A DNA stretch of 15,669 nucleotides. It comes from Lachnospiraceae bacterium. Its GTDB lineage: Bacteria > Bacillota > Clostridia > Lachnospirales > Lachnospiraceae. The stretch spans positions 1 through 15,669 of the forward strand of contig CAAGFJ010000081.1 of assembly GCA_900769115.1 (NCBI GenBank), given 5' to 3'. Below are positions 1 to 6,552 of the stretch, piece after piece; position 1 is the stretch's first letter, and every line of letters starts with the position of its first letter. The position numbers and the translations under genes were made by a program. The notes below the pieces were generated by a model that searched no databases, had not been told where the DNA came from, and was given only the letters and a program-made list of their open reading frames with translations.

Positions 1-436
1 CGCAGTATTGACAAAGTTATATTGCTGGGATAATAAGCTAAGTGAATTAGATGTAAACCAGAATACAGCATTGACAGAGTTATATTGCTATGAAAATAGG
101 CTAAGCACTCTGAATGTAAGTGGAGCTACAGAGTTGAAGGAGTTATATTGTACTAATAATCAGCTATCTAGTCTGGATGTTAGTCAGAATTCGGAGTTGA
201 CGGAGTTGGTGTGCTGTTGCAATAAGTTAAATAGCTTGAAGGTAAGTGGAGCTACAGCATTGAGAAAATTAGCTTGTTATCTTAATGAGCTAGAGAGACT
301 GGATGTTAGCCAGAACAAGATGTTGCGGGACTTGAATTGCTGGGGAAATAAGCTAAGCGAGTTGGATGTTAGCCAGAATCCGTTATTGTCTCTGTCTTGT
401 GACAAGGATGTTCATGTAACTGGTTGGCCGAAATAG
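1..436 (+). CDS. Leucine-rich-repeat protein, C-terminal fragment
   Basis: The reading frame is open to the left edge (codons from base 2 read A-V-L-T), so the N-terminus, any signal peptide and any anchor lie outside the window. What remains is six 21-residue leucine-rich repeats of the form L-x-x-L-x-C-x-x-N-x-L-x-x-L-x-V-S, then a short cap ending TGWPK and a TAG stop. Every repeat has a cysteine at the third hydrophobic position of the LRR strand, which is normally buried. Repeats carry either a DVSQN-type or a VSGAT-type turn. Bacterial proteins of this kind are usually secreted or cell-surface binding proteins, but secretion cannot be shown here because the start is missing. There is no LPxTG motif or membrane segment at the C-terminus. 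A strong terminator follows, so this gene belongs to a transcription unit separate from the downstream genes. The LRR fold is confident; ligand and role are unknown. Confidence 0.85.
   Translation, partial: AVLTKLYCWDNKLSELDVNQNTALTELYCYENRLSTLNVSGATELKELYCTNNQLSSLDVSQNSELTELVCCCNKLNSLKVSGATALRKLACYLNELERLDVSQNKMLRDLNCWGNKLSELDVSQNPLLSLSCDKDVHVTGWPK
8..385 (+). repeat. Six tandem 63-bp units encoding leucine-rich repeats
   Basis: Units begin at about 8, 71, 134, 197, 260 and 323, each encoding 21 residues. Units 2 and 4 are nearly identical around gtaagtggagctacag (116-131 and 242-257, exactly 126 bp apart). Units 1, 3, 5 and 6 instead end in DVNQN or DVSQN. The array therefore has a two-unit, 126-bp higher-order period, as expected from growth by duplication of pairs. 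Confidence 0.85.
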
Positions 437-496
437 TAGCTTTATATCTGTTTTGGTTTTACAGTAAGAAATAACAAATATAATATTTATTCATAC

Positions 497-530
497 ACAG
501 GGTTGTAGCAATACAACCCTGTTTCTTTAT
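497..530 (+). terminator. Intrinsic terminator of the LRR gene
   Basis: A perfect 10-bp stem (acagggttgt 497-506 with acaaccctgt 513-522) has a 6-nt loop and is followed by ttctttatt. It lies 60 bp after the LRR stop codon. Confidence 0.85.
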
Positions 531-540
531 TAAAAAAAGA

Positions 541-569
541 TTGTACCCTACATTTAATCCGTGTATAAT
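541..569 (+). promoter_or_regulatory. Probable sigma-A promoter of the radical SAM operon
   Basis: A perfect -10 TATAAT (564-569) has TTGTAC (541-546) 17 bp upstream as a weaker -35. Transcription would begin near 576, about 70 bases before the chosen start codon. It lies just after the terminator of the previous gene. Confidence 0.65.
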
Positions 570-578
570 ACATATATG

Positions 579-616
579 TGTGCTCTGATAAGCCGCTTTG
601 TTTGCAGGCGGGCACA
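579..616 (+). other. Possible 5'-UTR hairpin of the radical SAM operon
   Basis: TGTGC (579-583) can pair with GCACA (612-616) and, inside it, CCGC (593-596) with GCGG (608-611). The structure would lie in the leader just before the ribosome binding site. It resembles no regulatory RNA I can name and could be chance. Confidence 0.25.
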
Positions 617-645
617 ATTTGATGAAAGAGAACAGAGGAATAAGA

Positions 646-2511
646 ATGAATCATTTAGCACTATCCGATGAGATCTTGATGGAGATTGAGAAACCGGCAA
701 GATACATCGGCAATGAAGTAAATATGGTAAAGAAAGATCTTAATGATGTGGATATCCGATTCTGCATGTGTTTTCCGGATGTGTACGAGATTGGAATGAG
801 CCACTTGGGCATTCAGATCTTATATGATATGTTTAACCGGATGGATGGTGTATATTGTGAACGGGTGTATTCTCCTTGGCCGGATCTTGACAAGATTATG
901 AGGGAGAAGCATATTCCACTATTTGCATTAGAGACACAGGATCCAATTAAGAACTTTGATTTTCTTGGGATTACGTTACAGTACGAGATGTGTTATACAA
1001 ATGTATTGCAGATTCTGGATCTTTCGGGTATTCCAATCTGGTCAAAGGATCGTACCTTAGACGATCCGATTGTCATTGGTGGCGGTCCATGCAGTTATAA
1101 TCCGGAACCGATTGCCGATTTCTTTGATGCGTTCTATATGGGCGAAGGGGAAACAAGATACGAGGAACTATTTGAGGCCTACCGTAAGATGCGGGCAGAT
1201 GGAAGCAGCAGAGAAGAGATTTTACACGCATTTTCCAAGGTGCCGGGAATCTATGTACCGTCTATGTACGAGCCATCCTACAATGAGGATGGAACTTTGG
1301 CAAGCTTTGATCCAATCTATGAGGATGTACCAGGAACAATTACCAAAGAGATTGTGTTGGATTTTGACAAGGCACCATATCCGGAAAAACCGCTGGTTCC
1401 TTATATCAAAGTAACACAGGATCGTGTAACGCTTGAGATTATGCGTGGTTGTATCCGTGGATGTCGTTTCTGTCAGGCAGGAATGATCTATCGTCCGACC
1501 CGTCAGAAGAATGTCGAGACATTGAAGAAGTATGCTTATGAGATGTTGCATTCATCCGGACATGAGGAGATTACATTAAGTTCGTTAAGTTCTTCTGACT
1601 ATGAATGTCTGAAAGATCTGACTTACTTCCTGATCGATGACATTGGAAATGATGACGTGAATATCTCTTTGCCATCCTTGCGAATTGATTCGTTTGCATT
1701 AGATGTGATGAAGAAGGTACAGGACGTCAAGAAAAGCTCGCTTACTTTTGCACCGGAGGCGGGAACGCAGAGACTTCGTGATGTCATTAACAAAGGACTG
1801 ACCGAGGAAGTGATCCTTCGAGGTTCTATGGAAGCATTTAAGGGTGGCTGGAACAAGGTGAAGTTTTACTTCATGCTTGGACTTCCAACTGAGACAATGG
1901 AAGATGCGGAAGGAATCCCACAGCTTTGCGAGAAGGTGGCCGAGGCATATTATACCATTCCAAAAGAAGAGCGGAATGGTAAGATCAAGATTACGGCGTC
2001 TTCGTCATATTTTGTACCGAAACCATTTACTCCATTCCAGTGGGCGCCGATGTTAGATCCGGAAACTTATATTGAACGGGCGCATCATGTAAAGGACACA
2101 TTTCGGGAACAGTTAAATGCCAAATCCATGAAATATCAATACCATGATACTTATGTATCTGTATTAGAGGGTGTGCTTGCCAGGGGTGACCGGAAGTTAT
2201 GTAAGGTCTTATATGATGTTTATCAGGCCGGTGGTATCTTTGATGCCTGGACAGAATGGTTTGATAATGACAGATGGTTACAGGCATTTGAGAAGAATGG
2301 AATCGTAAAGGAATTCTATACTACAAGAGAAAGAAGTGTAGATGAATTACTGCCGTGGGATTTCATTGATATTGGTGTGACCAAACGATTCCTGATCCAG
2401 GAATGGGAACGTGCCAGACAGGGAATTGTAACACCGAACTGCCGGGAGCAATGTTCCGGCTGCGGCGCAGCGAAGTTTGGAGGAGGTGTCTGCTTTGAAG
2501 GTAAGAATTAA
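646..2511 (+). CDS. Radical SAM protein, TIGR03960-like
   Basis: A 621-residue radical SAM protein. The N-terminal ~240 residues look like the Rossmann-type region that precedes the SAM barrel in this family (FPDVYEIGMSHLG near residue 43). The cluster motif CIRGCRFC (Cys269, 273, 276) is the CX3CX2C signature that binds the 4Fe-4S cluster used to cleave S-adenosylmethionine. A second cysteine group lies at the extreme C-terminus (Cys599, 603, 606, 616) and may bind another metal site. The ATG at 646 was chosen because AGAGGAA sits 6 bases upstream; an in-frame ATG at 622 and a TTG at 598 lack a good site. The next gene overlaps by 17 bases and encodes the family's usual partner, which in some bacteria is fused to it. 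The reaction is not known; placement beside RNase G and ribosomal genes hints at RNA or ribosome modification, which is inference. Confidence 0.9.
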   Translation: MNHLALSDEILMEIEKPARYIGNEVNMVKKDLNDVDIRFCMCFPDVYEIGMSHLGIQILYDMFNRMDGVYCERVYSPWPDLDKIMREKHIPLFALETQDPIKNFDFLGITLQYEMCYTNVLQILDLSGIPIWSKDRTLDDPIVIGGGPCSYNPEPIADFFDAFYMGEGETRYEELFEAYRKMRADGSSREEILHAFSKVPGIYVPSMYEPSYNEDGTLASFDPIYEDVPGTITKEIVLDFDKAPYPEKPLVPYIKVTQDRVTLEIMRGCIRGCRFCQAGMIYRPTRQKNVETLKKYAYEMLHSSGHEEITLSSLSSSDYECLKDLTYFLIDDIGNDDVNISLPSLRIDSFALDVMKKVQDVKKSSLTFAPEAGTQRLRDVINKGLTEEVILRGSMEAFKGGWNKVKFYFMLGLPTETMEDAEGIPQLCEKVAEAYYTIPKEERNGKIKITASSSYFVPKPFTPFQWAPMLDPETYIERAHHVKDTFREQLNAKSMKYQYHDTYVSVLEGVLARGDRKLCKVLYDVYQAGGIFDAWTEWFDNDRWLQAFEKNGIVKEFYTTRERSVDELLPWDFIDIGVTKRFLIQEWERARQGIVTPNCREQCSGCGAAKFGGGVCFEGKN

Positions 2512-3382
2512 ATATACAAAGTCAGAACTTCTGAAATTCATCGGACATCTGGATGTTATGCGGTATTTCCAGAAGGCGGTCAAACGGGCAGGCTTTGATA
2601 TTGCGTATTCGCAGGGCTTCAGCCCTCATCAGTTGATGTCATTTGCAGCACCGTTGGCACTTGGTGTGACAAGCGAAGGAGAATATTTTGATGCAGAATT
2701 TCATTCTGTGGTATCATCCGATGAATTTGTGAGACGCTTTAACGAACAGATGGCGGCTGGAATGGAAGTGAAAGCAGCAAGACTATTGCCGGATGATGCA
2801 AAGAATTCCATGTCAATCGTAGCTGCATCTGATTATCTGATCACGATACGGGATGAAGTTCCTGCAGATGTGAAAGAGAAGTTCTTAGCGTATGTTCCGC
2901 ATTTATTAGAACTTGATACGATTGAAGTATTGAAAAAGACAAAGAAGAACGAGAAGATTGAGAATATCAAACCGGGCATCTATAAAGTATCGGTAGAAAG
3001 CTATGTATCAGCAAGAGAGTTAGCAGGTGATCCGGTTTCGGAAGAGCGGCTTGCTGATTGCGAAAGTTCAGAAGAAAATCCTATAAATGAGATGGAATCT
3101 AAACATCTAACGGATGGGGATCGTTTAGCTGCAACGAATGCCGGAAGGACAAATGGAAATCAGTATGTAGATGATATCTGTGCAACTGATAAGTTATATA
3201 TGTTGCTTGCTACCGGAAGTGAATATAATCTGAAACCGGAGCTGATCATTCAGGCAATCTGCAAGGCGATTGGCTATGAATACAATCGTTTTGATTACCG
3301 GATTCACCGGTTAGAGACCTATATGCGCAATGAGGACGGACAATTGGTGTCTTTGTTGGAAACAGGCAGTGTAATATCCTGA
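2495..3382 (+). CDS. Radical SAM-linked protein, DUF2344/TIGR03936-like
   Basis: A 295-residue protein opening KVRIKYTKSELLKFIGHLD, followed by GFSPHQLMSFAAPLALGV (residues 41-58), the signature region of the family found next to or fused to the preceding radical SAM protein. The TTG at 2495 was chosen because AGGAGGTG (2481-2488) lies 6 bases upstream and the protein then starts where homologues start; the TTG at 2477 has no such site. The gene overlaps its neighbour by 17 bases, so translation is probably coupled. Residues ~174-228 form a polar, acidic, likely disordered insert (ERLADCESSEENPINE and onward) before a conserved C-terminal part (LKPELIIQAICKAIGYE). No catalytic residues are recognised; a role as partner or substrate adaptor of the radical SAM enzyme is inference. 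Confidence 0.85.
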   Translation: MKVRIKYTKSELLKFIGHLDVMRYFQKAVKRAGFDIAYSQGFSPHQLMSFAAPLALGVTSEGEYFDAEFHSVVSSDEFVRRFNEQMAAGMEVKAARLLPDDAKNSMSIVAASDYLITIRDEVPADVKEKFLAYVPHLLELDTIEVLKKTKKNEKIENIKPGIYKVSVESYVSARELAGDPVSEERLADCESSEENPINEMESKHLTDGDRLAATNAGRTNGNQYVDDICATDKLYMLLATGSEYNLKPELIIQAICKAIGYEYNRFDYRIHRLETYMRNEDGQLVSLLETGSVIS

Positions 3383-3411
3383 TGTATGAATAATATAAAT
3401 AGGAGGATATA

Positions 3412-4647
3412 ATGACCCGCACAGTAATAACAGAGTGTAATGATATACGATATCTTTTGATCTATGAGGAGAATATTTTAGTGGAGTGCCACCTGTTGAT
3501 GAAGGACAATGCACTGCAGATTGGTGATATTTATATTGGACGTGTTGAGAAGACGGTGAAGAATATCCAATCGGCATTTGTGCGGTTAGATGAGAAGCAT
3601 GTAGGTTATCTGCCACTTGATGACAAGCCGGCAAAGATATTAAATAGAACACTGCCCAAAGGATTACCTTCTATCGCGGAATGTGATAAGGTGTTGGTAC
3701 AGGTGGAACAGGAACCCTTGAAACTAAAGCAGGCGAAAGTGACGGGGAATATCAGCTTGTCTGGTAATTATGTTGCATTGGATCTGTTAGAAGGAATGGT
3801 TGGCGTATCGAATAAGATTCGTGATGTAGCGCGTGTGAAACAGTTGAAGGCAATGATTCCTGATGATATGCCATACGGAGTGATCTTTCGAACAGCATGT
3901 GAACAGGCTGAGGATGCCGTGATTCTTGCAGAATTGCAAATGTTCCGAAAGCAGATGGATGTTCTTTTACACAGAGCGGAATATGAGCGTAATACGGGGC
4001 TGCTGCAAGGCGGTAAGCCGGAGTATCTTGCGATTATGGAAGAGTATGGCTGGACCCGTATAGATGAGATACAGACGGATATATATGAGATATATATGGA
4101 ATTGTCTGACAGGATACAAGCGTTGGATGTAACAAACTTCTGTGATCGTGTTATGCAGTTGGAGTCTGATAGAGACAAAATGGGAAGTCTACAACCTCGG
4201 TTATTATATTATGATGATGAATATCCTCTCTACAAGCTCCTGAATCTGGAATCGGAGATCTCACATTTATTGGATAGACGTGTATGGCTGAAGTCTGGAG
4301 GATTCTTAGTGATCGAACCAACCGAAGCAATGGTTGTGATTGATGTGAATACGGGTAAATCCATCGGCAGAAAACGGCAGGAAGAGCATCTTTTGAAAGT
4401 GAACTGTGAAGCTGCTGTGGAGATTGCCAAACAATTGCGATTGCGCAATCTATCCGGAATCATATTGGTTGATTTCATTAATATGAAACAGGCAGAGAGC
4501 AGAGAACAATTGATTCGTGTATTGAAGTCGGCATTGCGAAAAGATAAGGTTCCGAGCCGGTTTGTAGATGTTACAGCATTGGAATTATATGAGATTACGA
4601 GAAAGAAGATACGAAAACCGATCTATGAACTGTTACAGGATGCATAA
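3412..4647 (+). CDS. rng: Ribonuclease G/E family protein, short form
   Basis: A 411-residue RNase E/G homologue, an endonuclease family that cuts single-stranded RNA in mRNA decay and rRNA maturation. Residues ~37-117 form the S1-like RNA-binding domain (IGDIYIGRVEKTVKNI, then AFVRLD). The catalytic DNase I-like subdomain has VVIDVNTG (Asp311) and ILVDFINM (Asp354), matching the two metal-binding aspartates of the family. LRLRNLSGIILVDF and ELYEITRKKIRKP are also characteristic. The protein stops soon after TRKK and has no CPxC zinc-link, through which the E. coli enzymes pair into dimers; about 80 residues of the E. coli RNase G tail are absent. A strong AGGAGG lies 5 bases before the ATG. 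It follows the DUF2344-like gene by 29 bp, so the three genes probably form one operon. Metal-dependent RNase activity is confident by motif; the oligomeric state is uncertain. Confidence 0.92.
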   Translation: MTRTVITECNDIRYLLIYEENILVECHLLMKDNALQIGDIYIGRVEKTVKNIQSAFVRLDEKHVGYLPLDDKPAKILNRTLPKGLPSIAECDKVLVQVEQEPLKLKQAKVTGNISLSGNYVALDLLEGMVGVSNKIRDVARVKQLKAMIPDDMPYGVIFRTACEQAEDAVILAELQMFRKQMDVLLHRAEYERNTGLLQGGKPEYLAIMEEYGWTRIDEIQTDIYEIYMELSDRIQALDVTNFCDRVMQLESDRDKMGSLQPRLLYYDDEYPLYKLLNLESEISHLLDRRVWLKSGGFLVIEPTEAMVVIDVNTGKSIGRKRQEEHLLKVNCEAAVEIAKQLRLRNLSGIILVDFINMKQAESREQLIRVLKSALRKDKVPSRFVDVTALELYEITRKKIRKPIYELLQDA

Positions 4648-4673
4648 GAATTTCAACATATTATGAAATTTTC
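4646..4673. repeat. 28-bp direct repeat, left copy (rng stop codon)
   Basis: These 28 bases are repeated exactly at 5403-5430, 757 bp away. The copy begins within the TAA stop of rng. It contains an inverted repeat, AATTTCA/TGAAATT with an 8-base loop, so it could be a protein-binding site or a weak hairpin as well as a junction duplication. Confidence 0.9.
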
Positions 4674-4701
4674 ATATGAGTTGAAAATGTGTCAAGAGAT
4701 A

Positions 4702-4730
4702 TTGACAATATCAAACCGATATGATATAAG
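4702..4730 (+). promoter_or_regulatory. Promoter of the membrane-protein cassette
   Basis: TTGACA (4702-4707), a 17-bp spacer and TATAAG (4725-4730). The -35 lies inside a small perfect palindrome, GATATT-GAC-AATATC (4698-4712), which could be an operator. A short hairpin GGCAT-TGTT-ATGCC follows in the leader. Confidence 0.65.
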
Positions 4731-4775
4731 AAAAAGGCATTGTTATGCCAATAAATTTTGCGAGAGGTGGTTATA

Positions 4776-5270
4776 ATGGGAATAACAATTGTTATGGCAG
4801 TTATGGTTATGGTGGCGTATTTCCTTCTTTTGTACGGAGTAGTCGGATTTGTTCAGGATAAAAGATTTTTCGGTTCTGCGCCCAAAGAAAATTTGGCTGC
4901 AATCCCCGATAAAAAGGAAGAAAGATTTCACGGCGCACATATCGTTGGTTGGATAATAATTGCGATATCACTGCTGCTGTTCGTGGGAACATTGGTGCTT
5001 GGTATTTGGGACGGCGTTAAAAATAATTTCGGCTTTCTGAATTTCTTTGGAAGATTTGTTGCGGTACTCTATATTATGGAGATTTATGATATATTTTTCT
5101 TCGATTGGTATTTGCTTTGCCGTTCAAACTTCTTCCCTCATTTTTATCCCGAGCTTAAAGGCATAGTGGGACCGCATATGTTCGGCTATAACAAAAAGCA
5201 GCATTTTATACATTTTCTTGTTTACATACCTGCCTGTGTTGTTATTGCGTTTATATGTACGCTTTTATAA
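4776..5270 (+). CDS. Small polytopic membrane protein, family not recognised
   Basis: A 164-residue protein with about four hydrophobic segments: residues ~3-26, ~56-78, ~90-115 and ~143-164. A basic/polar loop at 28-54 follows the first segment. Conserved-looking features lie between segments 3 and 4: DIFFFDWYLLCRSNFF (105-120) and GPHMFGYNKKQH (132-143), rich in aromatic residues and histidine. ATG at 4776 was chosen because AGAGGTGG (4763-4770) precedes it; the TTG at 4758 lies upstream of that site. Codon use differs from its neighbours: three of six prolines are CCC, whereas obg has none among about twenty, and lysine AAA outnumbers AAG. The gene has its own promoter and terminator and sits between the 28-bp repeats, which suggests acquisition. 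I do not recognise a named family and propose no function. Confidence 0.8.
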   Translation: MGITIVMAVMVMVAYFLLLYGVVGFVQDKRFFGSAPKENLAAIPDKKEERFHGAHIVGWIIIAISLLLFVGTLVLGIWDGVKNNFGFLNFFGRFVAVLYIMEIYDIFFFDWYLLCRSNFFPHFYPELKGIVGPHMFGYNKKQHFIHFLVYIPACVVIAFICTLL

Positions 5271-5325
5271 GGAATTGCATAATTCCTACAGCGGATAAAT
5301 GCCTTGTCGGATAATCATTTTATAA

Positions 5326-5379
5326 AAACTCCGTGTCTGTATATCGGCACGGAGTTTCTCGTATATTTCGGCTTTTTTT
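5326..5379 (+). terminator. Terminator of the membrane-protein cassette
   Basis: A perfect 10-bp stem (aaactccgtg 5326-5335 with cacggagttt 5348-5357) has a 12-base loop. A run of seven T lies further on (5373-5379), not immediately after the stem. A second small perfect hairpin (ggaatt-gcat-aattcc, 5271-5286) follows directly after the stop codon. Confidence 0.65.
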
Positions 5380-5402
5380 CATAGCATACAACCAAATAAA
5401 AA

Positions 5403-5430
5403 AAGAATTTCAACATATTATGAAATTTTC
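5403..5430. repeat. 28-bp direct repeat, right copy (rplU promoter)
   Basis: Exact copy of 4646-4673. It abuts the -35 box of the rplU promoter (5432), whereas the left copy lies 28 bp upstream of the cassette promoter's -35. Confidence 0.9.
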
Positions 5431-5431
5431 G

Positions 5432-5463
5432 TTGACAAATATATATGTTTTTGATAATATAAT
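5432..5463 (+). promoter_or_regulatory. Promoter of the rplU operon
   Basis: TTGACA at 5432-5437. The -10 is either TAATAT at 5455-5460 (17-bp spacing) or TATAAT at 5458-5463 (20-bp spacing); the first is better spaced. Transcription would begin near 5467. Confidence 0.7.
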
Positions 5464-5466
5464 CTA

Positions 5467-5550
5467 GTGTGCCGCACAGAGAGGTCGAAGTGTGTCTATA
5501 TTTTGTATAAGACGCCACCATATCTGGCGAGTAATGATAATAGGAGGTAA
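5467..5550 (+). promoter_or_regulatory. Structured rplU leader, candidate L21 autoregulatory element
   Basis: The leader before rplU can form three small hairpins in a row: TGTG-CCG-CACA (5468-5478), GTCTATA with TAT-A-AGAC (5494-5513) and CGCCA with TGGCG (5513-5529). They end just before the ribosome binding site TAGGAGGTAA (5541-5550). Firmicute rplU genes are known to have a conserved L21 leader RNA thought to mediate feedback by the ribosomal protein. Position and structure fit, but I could not align it to the known consensus. Confidence 0.45.
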
Positions 5551-5554
5551 CCGT

Positions 5555-5860
5555 ATGTACGCAATTATTGCAACAGGTGGTAAGCAGTACAAGGTAGCTG
5601 AAGGTGATATCATTAAAGTAGAGAAGCTTAATGCAGAAGCTGGTTCTGAAGTGAAATTTGATGTTATTGCTATTAACAACGACAAAGACATGTTATGTGG
5701 CGAGGCAGTTGCTAACTCAAGTGTTACAGCAAGTGTGATCGGCGATGGCAAGGCTAAGAAGGTTGTTGTTTACAAGTATAAGAGAAAAACCGGCTATCAC
5801 AAGAAGAATGGTCATAGACAGCCATTTACTAAGGTTGAGATCAAAGCAATCAATGCTTAA
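5555..5860 (+). CDS. rplU: 50S ribosomal protein bL21
   Basis: A 101-residue protein starting MYAIIATGGKQYKV, with the basic C-terminal region KYKRKTGYHKKNGHRQ that binds 23S rRNA and a final FTKVEIKAI. Length and sequence match bL21 of Gram-positives. An ideal TAGGAGGTAA lies 4 bases before the ATG at 5555; in-frame upstream codons lie in the untranslated leader. It heads the rplU-prp-rpmA cluster and is followed after 7 bases by prp. Confidence 0.98.
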   Translation: MYAIIATGGKQYKVAEGDIIKVEKLNAEAGSEVKFDVIAINNDKDMLCGEAVANSSVTASVIGDGKAKKVVVYKYKRKTGYHKKNGHRQPFTKVEIKAINA

Positions 5861-5867
5861 TTAGACT

Positions 5868-6194
5868 ATGATTACTGTTACTGTGTTTAACAAGAACAAC
5901 GAGATAGTTGGTGTCCAGTTAGAAGGACATGCCGAATTCGGCAGACGGGGAAGAGATATTGTTTGTAGTGCGGTATCTATATTGTACATTAATTTGGTGA
6001 ATTCCCTGGAGAACTTTACAAAGGATGAGAAGGAATTGAATGGTGATACCAAGATCAATTTCCAGAACGTTATTTTGAAGAGTATGCCAAGTGCAGAGGC
6101 GGAATTATTGTTTCAGTCATTTATGCTTGGAATCACTACAATTGAACAGAAATATGGTAGAAAGTACATTTCAATTTTGAATCAGGAGGTGTGA
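5868..6194 (+). CDS. prp: Ribosomal-processing cysteine protease Prp
   Basis: A 108-residue YsxB/Prp family protein. Prp is a cysteine protease that removes the N-terminal extension of bL27 in Firmicutes and relatives. The catalytic pair is visible as His21 in EGHAEFG and Cys33 in GRDIVCSAVS. There is little Shine-Dalgarno sequence before the ATG, only 7 bases after the rplU stop, so translation is probably coupled to rplU. The gene ends in a TGA directly before the first ATG of rpmA. Its likely substrate is the next gene product, which carries the matching cleavage motif. Confidence 0.95.
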   Translation: MITVTVFNKNNEIVGVQLEGHAEFGRRGRDIVCSAVSILYINLVNSLENFTKDEKELNGDTKINFQNVILKSMPSAEAELLFQSFMLGITTIEQKYGRKYISILNQEV

Positions 6195-6197
6195 ATG

Positions 6198-6488
6198 ATG
6201 TTTAAGCTTAACCTTCAGTTATTCGCTCATAAGAAAGGTATGGGTTCTACAAAGAACGGTAGAGACTCAGAATCTAAGAGACTTGGTGCGAAGAGAGCAG
6301 ATGGTCAGTTCGTAAAAGCTGGTAATATTTTATACAGACAGCGCGGAACTAAGATTCATCCAGGTACTAACGTAGGCAAGGGCAAAGATGATACTTTGTT
6401 TGCTTTAGTAGATGGTGTTGTCCGCTATGAGAGAAAGGGAAGAGATAAGAAGCAGGTTTCTATCTACCCTGTATCCATTAACGAATAA
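6198..6488 (+). CDS. rpmA: 50S ribosomal protein bL27 with Prp-cleaved extension
   Basis: A 96-residue protein. Its start MFKLNLQLF-AHKKG contains the extension cleaved by Prp, expected between Phe9 and Ala10, exposing the mature N-terminus that reaches toward the peptidyl transferase centre. KNGRDSESKRLGAKRADGQ and RQRGTKIHPG are typical bL27 sequence. Two ATG codons are adjacent (6195 and 6198). AGGAGG ends at 6189, leaving 8 bases to 6198 and 5 to 6195, so 6198 is preferred, though 6195 would add only one Met. A strong terminator follows 14 bases after the stop. Confidence 0.97.
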   Translation: MFKLNLQLFAHKKGMGSTKNGRDSESKRLGAKRADGQFVKAGNILYRQRGTKIHPGTNVGKGKDDTLFALVDGVVRYERKGRDKKQVSIYPVSINE

Positions 6489-6501
6489 GATACATGCAGA
6501 T

Positions 6502-6531
6502 AAGGCTGGAGTCAATGCTCCAGCCTTTTTT
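6502..6531 (+). terminator. Intrinsic terminator between rpmA and obg
   Basis: A perfect 10-bp stem, aaggctggag (6502-6511) with ctccagcctt (6518-6527), has a 6-base loop and runs into six T. It lies only about 20 bases before obg, and I see no good promoter between them, so obg probably depends on read-through. Confidence 0.9.
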
Positions 6532-6552
6532 AGAATAATAGGAGATTGAGAG

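Noticed and set aside
598..645. Longer N-terminus for the radical SAM protein from TTG 598 or ATG 622
   Set aside because: Neither has a good ribosome binding site, and the added residues coincide with a leader hairpin; ATG 646 has AGAGGAA at 6 bases.
3768..4178. 136-codon minus-strand open frame inside rng
   Set aside because: It lies wholly within the strongly supported RNase G/E gene, is rich in Ser and Cys, and has no family features.
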